Assembly: GCA_033239005.1 (NCBI GenBank)
Contig: BSQZ01000039.1
Span: 2,624,816 to 2,688,815, forward strand
Source: Lamellibrachia satsuma
Lineage: Eukaryota > Annelida > Polychaeta > Sabellida > Siboglinidae
Reading direction: 5' to 3'
DNA length: 64,000 nt
The notes under the pieces are model-generated. The model was not told the DNA's origin. It did no database searches and saw only the letters and a program-made list of their open reading frames with translations. How positions within the stretch are numbered: position 1 is the first letter of the stretch; each line of letters begins with the position of its first letter. The position numbers and the translations under genes were made by a program. Shown here piece by piece: positions 34,094 through 47,600 of the stretch.

Positions 34094-35272
34094 TTCCAAA
34101 TCAAGCTTAAGCTCTTTGGAACGCAAGATCCATCCTTCTCTATGACAGAGCTTGACCCTGAGACAGATGTATAGAAACGCGTACAAGCATTTGTAATCAA
34201 ATGGTTCAAGACGTCAGACAACAAATGGATTCAAGAAAGGTAACACTTCGAAATATCTCCTGGTTTGGCCACATCACCCAACACCATTTAAAAACCCATC
34301 CTGCAAGGTACCTTGAAGGGCAAGAGAAGACGGGGCCGCCAAATCAAAAACTGGCTGGATAGCATACATGAATGGACCAAGCATAGGTCGACTCAGGTGG
34401 GGAAACTATGGAAATGGCAACCCTACGGCCATCCCGGTGAAGGGATGAAGTGAAGTGAACACACCATTTCATATCCCTGGTTGATCCGAACCCCGCGTAG
34501 TGACCAACCAAGTCGTTTCGCCAATCAGATGGTATATGGGAAGGAAGGTGGACGAGACGGTAAAACCGTGTCTCTTCCACCTATGTTAGGAGGAGTAATA
34601 TACGCCACACACGAGGTAAATGTGCTACATGTTGTTGTGGACTCGCTACCTCGCCAACGACAATATATTTGAACAGCAGGTTGAAGGTGGTCATCAAATA
34701 GAAGAAGAAGAACTGCACCTCGTTGGGAAATGTAGCTTACTTGACGAACACCATTGCTATGCCTCTCACTGGCGTAAGCACTGTCACTGGCTAGAGATAT
34801 ACCAAGGGGATTATGTTGTCGATTAGCAACAAGGGCTAGCCGTATATAAATTACTGGATTTACGATTATATGCAATTGGAGAAGCATTTGTTTAGCTGAA
34901 TTATCACCAAGACTGAAGAGGATTATCATTGTGTCAACAATGTGCACAAGAACAGAACAAGGTTTATATTTGAGCAATATGATCATATTACTTGGGCTAC
35001 AGAAATTCAGAAATATGAAATCGGTTGCAACTATGCCTCAACGGTGAAGAAAGTCACCTCAAAACGACCAGAAACTGAGGGGTAACCATGGAAGTGAATC
35101 AACTTCTGATGCCAGACTGCGAGGAGTGAAATGTTGCGTATTGGCTTTTTGTGTTGCAGAGGAGGGACACAGTTTATAAAAGAAAAGCTTATCATTGTTT
35201 AGTGATCTGAGATCGCTTGTAAACAGACATGATCTTTCTTGATGTAAAAAACGACAACGCACGCACAACCCA

Positions 35273-35312
<40 letters not shown>

Positions 35313-35611
35313 CTAACGAACGAATGAACGTGCCCATACATGCCGTTTTTTTAGGAGAACTTGGCGTTTTAAACGTACATTCCATTCAAAACCTCTCTTA
35401 TTAAAAACAAAACTCGCTTCAAACATTGCGAACGTTCACGTCAAATTAAGGGGCCACTTCTGTCCGTGGAAGTTCTGTCTGAAATCGACCACATGTACCG
35501 ACCGGAACGTACAATCAAGAAATCGACACGACGGATTCTACAGACAGTATACAAAGCACACATACCTCCATATCTGACAGTGAAAAACGTTGGTCCCTCG
35601 GTAGACTCCAT
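28823..35611 (-). CDS. CXorf65-like protein, five exons, about 116 aa
   Basis: Exons on the minus strand: 35611-35566, 33499-33413, 30207-30091, 29320-29246 and probably 29068-29043; AATAAA at 28828-28823. All junctions are GT-AG in phase 1, and the exon total (351 nt) is a multiple of three. The protein opens MESTEGPTFFTVRYG, continues NKRAIFNPWCSCTSLLDYL, then ATIDLIDMDGQV, EYAYPYVGSRSTYILVKVE and YFPLLDDLDMYHPELA. The order (an FI.IKHGDN-like start, C...LL.YI, TIDL.D..G, TYILVKVE, F.PLL) matches vertebrate CXorf65, whose function I do not know. It has a ubiquitin-like beta-grasp feel but no proof. It is shorter than the human protein (about 183 aa). Exon 5 is the weakest call. Confidence 0.72.
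29425..29480 (-). mobile_element. CR1-like LINE 3' tail fragment
   Basis: AACAAGATTGCCATCGAAAG and AAGTGGACAAGG match the 3' tail of the LINE at 166-2519. It lies in an intron of the CXorf65-like gene. Confidence 0.6.
31875..32475. repeat. Diverged two-copy tandem duplication, about 330 bp
   Basis: The sequence from GGTCAAATAGGTGCG (about 31895) through GGTGGGTTGGCGGAGTGCAT and TCAAACTATGTCTATAAT is repeated from about 32218 (GGTCAAATAGGTTCGG, GTGCGTTGGCGGAATGCA, TCAAACTATGTCTATTAT). Identity is moderate, with indels. No coding potential is seen. It sits within intron 2 of the CXorf65-like gene. Confidence 0.75.
33868..34400 (+). mobile_element. Degraded RTE-type LINE relic interrupted by (TA)n
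   Basis: Plus-strand translation gives EAESFKYHGFTL, then after a (TA)n run (34005-34088) RFQIKLKLFGTQD, then WFGHIT and LEGKRRRGRQIKNWLDS. These are recognisable pieces of the C-terminal part of RTE/BovB-class reverse transcriptase ORFs. Stops and frameshifts make it a relic. Confidence 0.75.
35256..35313. repeat. (ACGC)n microsatellite
   Basis: About fourteen ACGC tetramers inside intron 1 of the CXorf65-like gene. Confidence 0.9.
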
Positions 35612-36479
35612 TTGTAATGCTGATCGAGCTATTACCTCAACGCACGGTATGAACAGAGCTGTTTCTATGCCTCTGTGTCTTATTGGAGATTTGTTTATAT
35701 ACTGCAGTCCACCCACTGTGACCTGACTATATGTTGTCCGATTAAAGAAATGACCGCGAGAGTCCATAGGCGGTCACCGTCACTGACCTCGCGTTGTGTA
35801 TTACGTGGGTGTACCTATTGAGCTTTTCATCGCTAAATTCAGTCAATTGCTCAAAGCCGGTCGGTGACGAGACTGACCCGAATAGAGTCGACATACGTCG
35901 TTCCGAATATAGCAACTTAGTCTATAATAGCTGCTCTCAACGGTGATCTGCCGTGAGTAGTAATAGGCTTACCGATCGATTGTAATGATCGGTGACAATA
36001 CAGAGCAACGACATTCAATAGCAGTTGCGGCGAAGCGTGACGGGCGATAATACGGGTTGACACTGAAACGTCATACATGGCCAGCTCGCGGTTCATTAAT
36101 TATTTTGTTTACTTAGATAACGCAACACGGCTGACCGATTTTTGCTTGGTACACAAAAGGAAATACGCGTTCCCGAAAAAGCTAATTACCGGTGTTGATA
36201 ATCGGATTAATTAATCATATCGTAATGTAAGTTGAGGCGAAGCGCCCGTTGAGTGTTAATTAACAGCTCACTACACATATCATTAGTAGCTAGTTTTTGG
36301 TGTGGGTTGTGATTTAACAAGATTTTACACAATTAAAAATATAAAAAATATCCTATCCTAAGAAATAAGCTCCAGGTGGAATGTGGAAGTTTACCACGAA
36401 ACCGACAATTTTATTCCACTTCCCAGCCAGATAAGGCAATGTTTTTTATTCTGATGGTTGTAGCATATAATATACACAG
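35612..36479. other. Non-coding stretch upstream of the CXorf65-like gene
   Basis: No gene is seen. A LINE-tail-like GATTTAACAAGATTTTAC with CTCCAGGTGGAATGTGG lies at about 36312-36385. The promoter of the CXorf65-like gene should be at its left edge; no clear TATA is visible. Confidence 0.5.
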
Positions 36480-38150
36480 TAGAGCCCTGCTTGACTTGAC
36501 TTAAACCTTTCCCCGGCGGAACAAAGGCCACCAACGACTCTTTTCCACCGAAACGGTTTTAGGCTTCGGCTTCCAGCTCTTTCCATTTGTATTCCGCTGT
36601 TAACATCTCTGTTTCTATTTCTCTGCGCCAGGTCTTTCTTGGCCTTCCCCTTTTCGTTTGTCCTGAGGGTCCCATTTGAGTGCCTGTCTTGTGATGTTAT
36701 GTGTTGGCTTCCTGAGAGTATGTCCTAGCCAGCTCCACGTCTTTCTTCTAATTTGACATTCGATTGGTTCCTGGTTTGTTCTTTCCCACAGTGCCTCATT
36801 GCTAATTGCTTTTTGGTCACCACATCTTTACAATTCTTCTTAGACTTTTATTTACAGATTGGGTCTTCAATAGCGTGGTACGCCATTTATCTCATCCCTA
36901 CATAAACACAGCCTTGTGAGTATCTCCTTCTTATTCTTCCTTTCGTCAACCGTCTGCAATGCATAAGCTGAAATCGATGGCTTACACTGTGTCTGTTATG
37001 TCCTAGTGTTTCTTCGCATGTCTTTATCCACACCTCATTGACGTGTTGGCATCGAGAGTCTAAGGTAAAGCTGTCTTCCTCCTCAGTCATATCTTGTTCT
37101 TTTGTCGCTTAGGAATTCTGCATTTTAATTTATTCTGCTACAACTAATTGTTGTACATTCATTTAGCTTGAGTTGTAGTTTTGCTGTCACTAGATGGTGA
37201 TCTGACGTTGCATATGTCCCTCGCTTCATTCTTATTCTATTGTAAGTATCTTATAAACCTTCTTCCAATACAAATGTGGCCATTTTGGTTCTCCGTAACA
37301 TGGTTCGGTGATACCCATGTCGTTTGTGTATGGTTTTGTTTGGAAATTAATTCCGTGTTTGCCCATCACCTGTTCATATCCCGTATTGTCTGTGCCAATC
37401 TTTGCGTTCATGTCACCCATTACTATGGTCACTTCTTTGTATTGTCTGTGCCAATCTTTGCGTTCATGTCACCCATTACTATGGTCACTTCTTTGTTCTT
37501 TCTTTGTTCCAGAGTCTGATGTAGTGTGTTATAAAATGTACCTTTGTTTCTTCTTCAGCATCATTGGTTGGTGCATGTGACTGTTAAGTTTGATTCTGCG
37601 ATGTTTTGTCTTGAATTTGTCCTTGATGGTCATCGCGTTGATTGGCTCCCAGCTAATTAGTGCTTTGTGTCTCCTGTGCTAGCGTAAGTGCCACTCCTTG
37701 TGTGTGCGGTGCATTGTCCTCTTCGTGTCCTGAGTATGATATCATCTCTCCAGATGAAAGCTTTATCTGTCCTGACTGTGTCCATCTAGCCTCACACAGC
37801 CCTAGTAAAGCTCATTTATATTTTAACATCTCGCGTTCAATCAGTGTTGTCTTCCCAGCTTCCTACATTTCCCTGACATTCCAGATCCCGATTCTCGTTT
37901 TTCTCATTGTCCCAAGCCGTGTTCGGTTAAACTTACTTCTCTAATCCCTGAATCCGCTAAGCGGGGGATTAGCCCACTTAGCTTCACCAGTTATCGGCTT
38001 TAGGCATTTGGAATCCGCGTCCGCCCACACCCGCAGTGAAGTGATGTTTTCTGTCCGCTCCGTACCTGCACATTTTGACCTGCGACCTACTGCTAATACC
38101 AGCGTCCACCCCGCAACGTCATACACCCACAAACCCGAGGGTTACCCGTA
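36480..38150 (-). mobile_element. Degraded endonuclease-bearing LINE with 5' UTR
   Basis: On the minus strand, from right to left: a GC-rich 5' UTR (38150-37950); RIGIWNVRE, the start of an AP endonuclease domain (near 37880); VTIVMGDMNAKIGTDNTGYE (37440-37370), an endonuclease core motif; and [18 protein letters not shown] near the 3' end (36700-36600). The reverse transcriptase core is missing, so the copy is internally deleted. A 55-bp tandem duplication sits in the endonuclease part (about 37386-37495). Confidence 0.78.
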
Positions 38151-38261
38151 GCCAACAGGCATTTGACTGTTGTATGTTGGGGAGATGGAATGCAGTGTTG
38201 AATAACTTGAAAATTTGTCTAATGAAGCTGCTATAAAATGTTTTAACAGTGCAGGGTTATT

Positions 38262-38785
38262 CGCTGTCTTGCTGGCGGGTTGGTTGGCTGGCTGACTGGC
38301 GGGTTGGTTGGCTGGCTGACTGGAGGGTTGGTTGGCTGGCTGACTGGCTGGTTGGCTGGCTGACTGGCTGGTTGGCTGGCTGACTGGCGGGTTGGCTGGC
38401 TGGCTGGCTGGCTGGTTGGCTGGCTGACTGGCGGGTTGGTTGGCTGGCTGACTGGCGGGTTGGTTGGCTGGCTGACTGGCTGGTTGGCTGACTAGCTGGT
38501 TGGCTGGCTGGCTGGTTGGCTGGCTGACTGGCGGGTTGGTTGGCTGGCTGACTGGCTGGTTGGCTGGCTGGCTGGTTGGCTGGCTGACTGGCGGGTTGGT
38601 TGGCTGGCTGACTGGCGGGTTGGTTGGCTGACTGGCTGGTTGGTTGGCTGGCTGACTGGTTGGTTGGCTGGCTGACTGGCTGGTTGGCTGGCTGACTGGC
38701 GGGTTGGTTGGCTGACTGGCTGGTTGGTTGGCTGACTGGCGGGTTGGTTGGCTGGCTGACTGGCTGGTTGGCTGGCTAACTCCAG
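38262..38785. repeat. CTGG/TTGG minisatellite
   Basis: About 520 bp of GGCTGGCTGACTGGCGGGTT-type units built from the tetramers GGCT, GACT and GGTT. The minus-strand open frame (Gln-Pro-Ala-Ser/Asn-rich, 216 aa) reflects the 4-bp/12-bp period and is not accepted as a gene. Confidence 0.9.
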
Positions 38786-38789
38786 TTGT

Positions 38790-40633
38790 CATCTCAAAGA
38801 GGAGTAGTGCTAGCGCTAGTGAAGATTGTTGTCACTTGACTCGTAATAGCACAGCAGGATATGTGACAGGTCTATAAGGCAGGAGTTGGTCATGAAATGG
38901 TGACTAGCAATCGCAATATCATTAGATTTGACTTAAATTAACTGGTCATGACTCACATATTCCATTTATCTCGCTGGGTTGTAGGTTGGCAATTATGCAC
39001 AGAGATTGGCTGACATTGTTTTAATAATGTAAGAGCCAATTTTCTACTGTGCTACTACATATGACGAGCAAGTGTTCTACAACTATTTAGTTTATTTCAA
39101 AACATCCATAACAACCACAGTCACCTAGGTGTCTTACAGTCACTGTTGAATGACTGTTTGCACATAATTAATTGGTCTCACAATATTATGTGGTTAATGG
39201 CTTTGTTAGAATGAGTGGCACTCATGTTGTCACTTTGTTAGAATGAGTGGCACTCCTGTTGTCACTTTGGCAGTAGGCGTCCTTTGTGCTGTGCATAAGA
39301 CATCATAAGACATCTCCTCTAACGATCTTTCTTTTGTACACTGCGTGTAAACAAAGTCATTACTTCGACGAACATCGTGCTGTCAGATTTGAATAACATC
39401 CAATGTTGGCGTGTTAGATGCACACAATGCAATAAACGGTTTGTTGTGCGCCAGTATATCGGACATGCGTCGAGTAAGAACAGCGTGGAAAGAATACACT
39501 CAAGCCACTGTCATTAATCAAACCAGCACGCCCTTCCTCGCCAGCCAGCGGTAGTGTTAAAAGTACGTTCTTATATAGCACGGATTCCAGTCACTGGAAC
39601 TGTTCAAGGTGCTTTACATTTTACCCCCTGGCAGACCTGTTCATTGCTACGTACAACACAGTGTACGTCAGTGCGCCAAATCGGTTGCACTTCGTCTCAC
39701 TTGCTGTCTTGATCGACGTGTTTCTGGCAATCAGACGGCTGAGACTAAACAAACACCACGACAATACGAACACCCGCTGATGCGTATTTAAACTACATAT
39801 ACAGTAGTATTCTAGTCAAGTTCATCGGTGTTAAATTATCGTAATTATTTTATAAACAGACAGATAGCGTCGTTGTTCCCTGCGCATCACAACCGACGTG
39901 GACGTCTTCGTTTTAACAAAGGTTCCTCCGCAATTTGATTTCGTTGTTGGTCTCATTTGAAATTAATTTTGCGAAATATCAAACCAAAATCATCAGACAA
40001 ACTATGAAATTACTTAATGTTTGGTCATACATTAATTGAAGTGAAAATGGAAACTCTGAAAACTCACGAAATTTCGAAACTTCGTCATGCGATCGGCGAG
40101 AGGACGGAAGTCACGCCCATGATCGACCTTGACCCGCAAAGTTTTTACCGTTTCGGATATCCAGCATTTTTAGCCTTTCCAGATGTAACGACTAAAGTAA
40201 ATTCGCTCGACGATTTTAACAAAGATACACATTTTTGATTAAATCCACTGCGGATGTTACTTAAACTTTTCACACACTACATATTATCTTGGACACCAAT
40301 GAACCGGATTCGCGATGGGGATATCTGAAACATTAAGATTATACCGTCTAAATATAGCACCTGCGTAAGTTAGTTACATCTACGCATTAATGTCTAATAA
40401 ACAAATACCATTTTTATTCCCAAGAAAAGTAAAAGTAAAATAACACCGACAAAAGATCAAACACGAACACACCTGACGTTCATTGTTTTCCTTTAATAAG
40501 AAACACAATTTACCTGCATCTAAGTAAAATTAATCAATACATAATAGTGAACAACAAAATCGTGGTCCTTGTAATAGTTAAGCGGCACTACGTCAATAAC
40601 TAAACAACGAATCGGTGTATCAACGGAGTAACG
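38790..40633. other. Intergenic region with one copy of a dispersed repeat
   Basis: No gene is supported. A 32-bp duplication (TTTGTTAGAATGAGTGGCAC) occurs at 39206 and 39236. The segment about 39940-40260 is a copy of the dispersed repeat also present at 46905-47340. Confidence 0.55.
39940..40260 (+). repeat. Dispersed repeat, copy 1
   Basis: Shares GGTCTCATTTGAAATTAATT, ATCATCAGACAAACTATGAA, ATTGAAGTGAAAATGGAAAC, GATCGGCGAGAGGACGGAAG and TTCGGATATCCA with 46905-47340 in the same order. This copy keeps a 73-codon open frame (40017-40238). The family is unknown to me. Confidence 0.75.
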
Positions 40634-43162
<2,529 letters not shown>

Positions 43163-43309
43163 TTGAATATATTAACAATTCGGTACAAACGTTCCGTTCC
43201 GTTAAATGATATTCCAGGAAATGACGTAATACGACATATACGCGAACTCGGAGTTGGTCAGTAAGTTGCGCGTCAAGTGACGAGTGTGTAAACTGTAGAA
43301 GCTAGAACT

Positions 43310-43590
43310 ACTGGGGGCTCGGTGGCCCTAAAACATTGGGCTCTCAATCGAGAGAACCCGGTTTCGAATACTCTAGGTGTCGTTTCGAAGCTTGGGCAAT
43401 TTCGTTCACTCCACGTTGCTTCAGTTCACTCAGCTATAAATGAGTGCCTGGCTATAGACAGTGGTGAATATTTGAACGAATAGTCATCATGCAGTAATTG
43501 CAGCGTGGCTGAATGCTTCCCAGAGAGGTCAAGTTGGCATTGGAAATAACAGGTCTGCCCGGTGTCAAGTGTAAAGCGCTTTGATCAGTC
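43310..43590 (+). mobile_element. tRNA-derived SINE, full-length copy
   Basis: The 5' part is tRNA-like: an A-box-like GGGCTCGGTGGCCC region and a B box GGTTTCGAATAC. Then come a conserved CGTTCACTCCACGTTGC block, CTATAAATGAGTG, GCAGCGTGGCTGAATGC and a 3' AAAGCGCTTTGATCAGTC. Three other copies lie at 51738, 58098 and (partial) 22540. Confidence 0.82.
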
Positions 43591-43769
43591 ATTTTTACCG
43601 TTTTAGATATTGCGTCTGCACAATTAACTTTGCCACGGTGTTGCTAGCAAGCAACCACCAAGGCACACGGGATAATTAAATTAAATAAGTTGGATCAGAC
43701 AGCAAAATACCAATGTAAATAAGAGTAATACATATAAACAGCAGAAACGACAACCCAGTTAGGATAGAT

Positions 43770-44375
43770 GAAGAGCACTTAATTAGAAGACGTTGATGCT
43801 TTCACATGCCTAGGAGCGGTGTTATCTAAACATGGGTGAACACAGGAGGACATCAAGACAATGGTAATGCAAGAGGTGCATTCATAACACTCATCAATTA
43901 TGAACATACACCAAGTAGGCCTATCGCACCGAGACAAAACCAAAACTCTTCAAGGGCAATGCTATTGCAGTGCTATTATGTGGAGCCGAAATATGGAGAA
44001 TGACACGAATAGATGATGTTTTTTCAAAGGACATGCATCGACGAATATTAAGGATGCACTGGCCAATGGAAGTGTCTAACAAAAAGCTATAGGGCCTGCA
44101 ACTCCGATTGCACGCCATCAATATCATAATTCAGAAGACCTCAAAATCAGACGGTGGAGATGATCGACCGCACACTTAGGAGATCTAACAAAAACAGCAC
44201 AAAATGGCATTAACACGGGTCCCTGGAGGTAAAATGAAAAGAGAAAATTCCAAAATTAACTTGGAGAAGGACAGATCGTTGGCAGAGAACGCAGCTGAAG
44301 ATCGTACGAAATGGCGGAAGTTATTAAGTGGCCTTGTGTGCCAACTAGGATACGAAGAGAAAAAGTGATCAAGTT
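43770..44375 (+). mobile_element. Degraded RTE-type LINE relic
   Basis: Translated pieces include DAFTCLGAVLSKHG (an EEVDSFKYLG-like start) and LGEGQIVGRERS with WPCVPTRIRREK at the end, with multiple stops. It lies just upstream of the AKAP10 first exon. Confidence 0.65.
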
Positions 44376-44679
44376 AGCGTCTTGTCAGTGTGTTGCAAGG
44401 AGGCGTGATGTCTGATCGTCAGGCTATGGCTTCAGGTACTGGCAGAATACGCAGTGTGTCCCCCTGGCGAATGATTTTGCATACCTTCCGCGGTAAATTC
44501 GATACTACCCGCTAGAGGGTGAAGTCAAAGATGACAACATTATTCCAACATGGCGCGCCGCTTGTATGTTGACGTGCGCTGTCGATGTCGATTATCCAGT
44601 GCATAGACCGCCGTATTCATTTAATCAAACTGATGTTCTCTCCGTGAAGCTGTGCTGAGATCGTGCCATCGCTACGAAT

Positions 44680-47600
44680 ATGTTTCTATTCAAAAAGAAA
44701 CCGGATAAACAAGGTGTTTACCTCGTTTTGCTTGATTAATGAAAGTGAATGTAGAACATGGCCAGAGACCAGGGACAAGGTTTAGGGTCAAATTTGACAA
44801 GGATCGATTAAACAGCACTCAGCATTTTCATGCAGCATTCGTAAAGCAATAACTATTGATGTTTGGAAAAACCAGGGCAGCACAATTTACGACTTAAAAT
44901 GCATGTGATATCGGGATTACATTGCCAACGGAAGGCGGAAGAGGCGGACCCGGGGCGGAGGCCGACCTGGTCTTTGGTTACCCGAAGTTAGGCCAGTCGG
45001 GGAATTCTTTGATTCTGCAGTTGTTAATAAGAAAATTTCCACCTTTCACCACGTTAAACTGAAATTCTACTTAATCATTTGTGGAAAGATTGTATTTGTT
45101 TAAACATATATGGTGCAATCATATTTATAGACATATAAATAGACTTTAACTTTGTGCAAGTCTTGATGAACTATATTTTACACAGAACGTGTGTGATAAT
45201 TATTTTTACAGTATGCAATATTCCACTTATATAGCCCAATACAGGGCTGAGTTGTTGTAAAAAGTCACTCATGTGCAGTTATGTATATTATGTCTTATTA
45301 ATCAGTATTTTATTTAAATTACAAACAAGTTGCCATCCCAGATTTGTTTATAATTTCAGAGAAGCAGTCATCGCCTCAAAAGTCCAGGGTTTCTGGCTGG
45401 TTCAACAGCAAGTCAGGTGTCACAAAACATGACGATGCGTCAGGTAACTTGAACAATCCTGTTTCATATGAAATACCACAGACCTGGAGAAATCAAATTG
45501 TTGTTTTCTAAAAAGAACTACTATTTGGCAGAATTAAACAAGCTAGTTCCATTTGGTGTGTGTGTATTATGCTAATAATAAATAGTGCTATTGTCTGACA
45601 ATAAAATAGTTTGACTGCCTACATCGTTGTTGGACTGCATTTTATGTTATGAAAAGATATAAGGGACAATCTCAAAACATTTATGTGTAAAACTACCTGT
45701 GGCAACCAGTCAGACCTGTTAAGTTTCTGAAGTGACAAAACTGGATATTTGTGTTCTATGCAGAATCACAAGTCAAGAACGAATTCGTTGCACGTCGGTC
45801 AAAGGATAAAATTCACTACTATGCTTGATTTGATTCGATGTTTGCAGAACATGTGATAACTTCTAGCCAACCAAAATGTCTAGCATGACCCCTGTGGCGA
45901 GGGAATTCAGAAATATGCAGCAACGCTAATATTATATTAACAGTGTTGCTATTCGAAAAGTATTCCACCACAACGGAAATGGGTGGTGTCAGAAAACGTG
46001 GGGGAAAATGGTAGGAAGCATATAAACAGGAGGACTCATAAAAAACTTGAGCTTTCATTTCCCTCATTGGAGGTGGGCCCCAAAAGCAGACTTATCGGGT
46101 CTGGTGGCTACCCGTGAAAATGTCCTCATCCTTCAGACTGTAATCATCACACATATTCAGCATCATAACGCAAAACTGTACACTCGTTTGAAGTCACTAG
46201 TCAGATCGGAAAATAGTGTGTATTTTCATACATCTAAGTTTTGAGATCATCTCAGATTTTTCCTGTTTTTTGTCCTTGTTTTAGGTCCAGAAGACATAGA
46301 TGGCGCTTGGCAGGTGGTCGATAAATCGGGACCTTTACTCATCCTATCTGGTGATGAAGGTAATTTTGTACATCATAATTTGGAAATTTTTATTATTTAC
46401 AACAATTAATCAATTAAATATAACACATATAACATATAGCACATATAATATTTGTTTGCTTAGTATGTACCAACCATAATATGCAGAAGTTAAATAACAC
46501 TGAGCTCTAAATATATGTTATTTTTGGTGTTCGGTATGTCTGTGGTTACTCTGTTTACATACTGTTATTTTGATGTATGGAATTGATAATTGGAATTAGT
46601 ATTTGGGGAATTGGAGTCTGGTAACATGCAGTAGTATTTAGGGTATGTAGCTAGAAGATAGAAGTATATTTTACTGCACACACAACTATTTATTTAATAT
46701 TCCTCCTTTGTCATGTGAGACCTTCTTGTGTAACCACAACCTCAGTCAGGCTTTGAGTCCACGATGTGATATACAAACCCAGTAATTTACTGTTTTTCTC
46801 TCATTTACATGCCTCCTTTTTATTGGATGACAACTGGTATTTGTTTCATGCTGTAATTGATAACAAAATACACTAAGCTGTTTTACTTAAAGGTGCTTAA
46901 TCAATTTTATTTTTTTGCTAGTCTCATTTCAAATAAAATTTGCAAAAAACCAAACCTACCTAGTATCCACTGCAACATGCTAGCTCGTTTGTGGAACTTT
47001 TGTATTTAGAAAAAGTTCGTACTTTTTGTGAAATCGTCAGACAAACAATTAAATTAGTTAATGCTTGTTCAAGCATTAACTGAAGTGAAAATCAAAATGC
47101 TGAAAAATCACAAATTTCTTCCTTGGTGAAATTTTGTAACTGTCATGTGATCGGCGAGAGGATTGAAGTCATGCCCATGATCTGCATTGATACACACAGT
47201 GTTTACCATTTTGGATATCCACTATTTTGATCCTAACCAGATATAATGACTGAAGTCAATTCTTTCGATGATTTGAACAAAAATAGGCATTTTTTAAAAA
47301 TCGACTGCATATATTACATATTATTCACCCCCTACATATTTGGACACCAGTGAACTGGATTTGCTATATGCAAAATCAGTTGAAGAAGCAGTTTTAAAAG
47401 CAAAACAAAAATCATGTTTTTCGGCCTATGCACCTATAAAAGTTACTAAGACAAAACCATTTGTAACTACAAATAAGAATATAACGCCAGTTATTTACTA
47501 GGAAAACCTTGTTCAACACACACAATATGGAGTGCCTTCCTTTGAGCAGTTAAGGCTGGAAATGGCGCTATATAAATAAGCGATTGATTGATTGAACATC

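Noticed and set aside
38142..38792. 216-codon Gln/Pro/Ser/Asn-rich frame
   Set aside because: Follows from the CTGG-type minisatellite; no unique sequence of note at either end.
43310..43385. tRNA gene
   Set aside because: The A- and B-box-like sequences are the head of a SINE; the body that follows is shared with three other copies and the cloverleaf is incomplete.
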